Shown here: positions 54,154 to 54,848 of the stretch, piece by piece
Layout of the letters: every line of letters begins with the position of its first letter
Position numbering within the stretch: the first letter of the stretch is position 1
Assembly: GCF_004359215.1 (NCBI RefSeq)
Contig: NC_090612.1
Coordinates: 6,388,763 to 6,443,610 of the forward strand
Origin: Bremia lactucae
Taxonomy: Eukaryota; Oomycota; Peronosporomycetes; Peronosporales; Peronosporaceae
Length of the DNA stretch: 54,848 nucleotides
Direction: 5' to 3'
Translations under genes and position numbers: made by a program
The notes under the pieces: generated by a model
What the model was told of the DNA's origin: nothing
What the model saw: the letters and a program-made list of their open reading frames with translations, nothing else
The model's database searches: none

Positions 54154-54748
54154 CTAGTACGTCGTTTCCCAATCTTGCCAACAAGCTTGTACAAATTTTT
54201 CATTTAAATCAGTGGTCCATCCGCTCATGTGTACCTGCACCAGACCGATCGGTTCCCAAGAGTCAAAACTCTTCGGGTAGCCTTTCCATTGGACGAGGAT
54301 CTGGTACCCTTGCGTCACGGAGCGGTGGGCAAGCAACCTTCCAGCAAAGAAGCGTTGATTCCCACCCGCTTCCATCAGTGCAGGTGGCGCCCGATAGGAG
54401 TGGCGATCTCGCCCACCAAATCGCGGCTGCCTTGCCTTCGTCCGTTCAGTCTCAGGCGTTAACGCTGCTGAACGACGTATTGCGGATCTCGAGGGTCAAG
54501 TCTCACGACTGACGTCGGATCTCGTTGATGTCCGAGCGAAGGCTCGTCAGGGTTATGGACGCCTGAAGACTCGCTTGGACCTTTTCGAACGGATAATGCT
54601 GAGGGATCTGCGTTACTCGCGTGATGTCCCTCGCTCTCCGAGTCCTGTTCGTGGAGGGAGGAATCGGTCTGATAGCTTTTCGCCTTCACCGTCCCCCTCA
54701 CCAGAACGACGCTCGACTCACAGTCGGCGTCATTATCGGTCTCCTTAG
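54126..54748 (+). pseudogene. Antisense ORF (aORF) of G5, opposite the integrase linker and chromodomain
   Basis: Two adjoining frames: 54126-54512 (SGDLAHQIAAALPSSVQSQ) and 54464-54748, which carry a clear coiled coil (AERRIADLEGQVSRL, SDLVDVRAKARQGYGRLK, RLDLFERIM) and a Ser/Pro/Arg-rich tail (DVPRSPSPVRGG; DSFSPSPSPSPERRS) before TAG. One small indel near 54455-54475 would join them. The whole frame lies antisense to open pol sequence. It is the best preserved of the antisense frames in the window; its start lies outside what can be read. Confidence 0.6.
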
Positions 54749-54848
54749 CCAGATGGGGGTATGTGACCTCATTTGGGTCTACATACCGTTTCAGACGACC
54801 CACGTAAAATACGGGGTGCGTCTTCATGTACGTGGGAAGTGTGAGCCT
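54154..54848 (-). mobile_element. G5: Ty3/gypsy chromovirus, 3' part, cut by window end
   Basis: From the right edge the frame reads the integrase end (THPVFYVGRLKRYVDP) and an acidic, Ser-rich linker of about 100 residues (54848-54459), then after a frameshift the chromodomain (54375-54154): GYQILVQWKGYPKSFDSWEP. A different family from G1 and G4, because the linker is longer and the sequence distinct. No 3' LTR was identified to the left. Confidence 0.88.

Noticed and set aside
1..54848. CRISPR arrays, tRNA or rRNA genes, bacterial operon signals
   Set aside because: No regularly spaced direct repeats, no cloverleaf that I could support and no rRNA sequence. The genes have introns, so bacterial signals do not apply.

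Overview
The window looks like a piece of a draft nuclear scaffold from an oomycete, probably a Phytophthora or downy-mildew relative. The organism call is inference. It rests on intron-containing genes with short introns (54-75 bp, several with a CTAAC branch-point-like sequence), very tight spacing of host genes, and a surrounding sea of decayed Ty3/gypsy, Ty1/copia and LINE copies. Three runs of exactly 100 N (13714-13813, 25467-25566, 37950-38049) are scaffold gaps.

Layout. 1-15846 is retrotransposon sequence: a solo LTR (283-721), a minus-strand Ty3 chromovirus 'G1' with both LTRs (1082-~8375), a plus-strand copia 'Copia-1' (8386-12392), and an internally deleted minus-strand Ty3 'G3' with unlike LTRs (12393-15846). 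16322-25217 is a compact island of five spliced host genes: a LEA-like amphipathic-repeat protein (+), a VHS-GAT (TOM1-like) sorting adaptor (-), a UBE3A-type HECT ubiquitin ligase (+), the U11/U12 snRNP protein ZCRB1 (+), and the exosome cofactor MPP6 (-). I reconstructed the exon structure of all five; each reads open end to end after splicing.

26141-26407 may hold a very small secreted-protein gene. From about 26.4 to 32.47 kb lies a GC-rich LINE (ORF1, endonuclease, RT), fused in frame to a 5'-truncated copia ('Copia-2', to 35039). Then come a minus-strand copia relic (35180-36081), an inverted LINE tail with an RNase H domain (36576-37650), gypsy fragments around a gap (37655-38822), the 5' end of another copia (to 39416), a second LTR-alpha copy (39642-40080), a second copy of the G1 family, 'G4' (40081-47634), a minus-strand copia with both LTRs, 'Copia-3' (48426-53151), and the 3' part of a fifth Ty3 element, 'G5', cut by the window end.

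The host genes have ordinary eukaryotic roles (endosomal sorting, ubiquitination, minor-spliceosome function, RNA decay) and share intergenic space. There is a 169-bp divergent promoter between the sorting adaptor and the ligase, an 86-bp tandem spacing, and a 65-bp convergent spacing.

The most unusual signal is in the Ty3 elements. On the strand opposite gag-pol, inside the 3' LTR, sits a second reading frame with an acidic Ser/Pro start, a charged middle and a coiled-coil end. It runs head-on into pol and overlaps the integrase-chromodomain linker and the chromodomain on the other strand. In G1, G4 and G5 the two antisense frames keep the same register (first codon base facing first codon base), and in G5 one small indel breaks both frames at the same place. 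The arrangement resembles antisense genes expressed from retroviral 3' LTRs, but expression here is untested.
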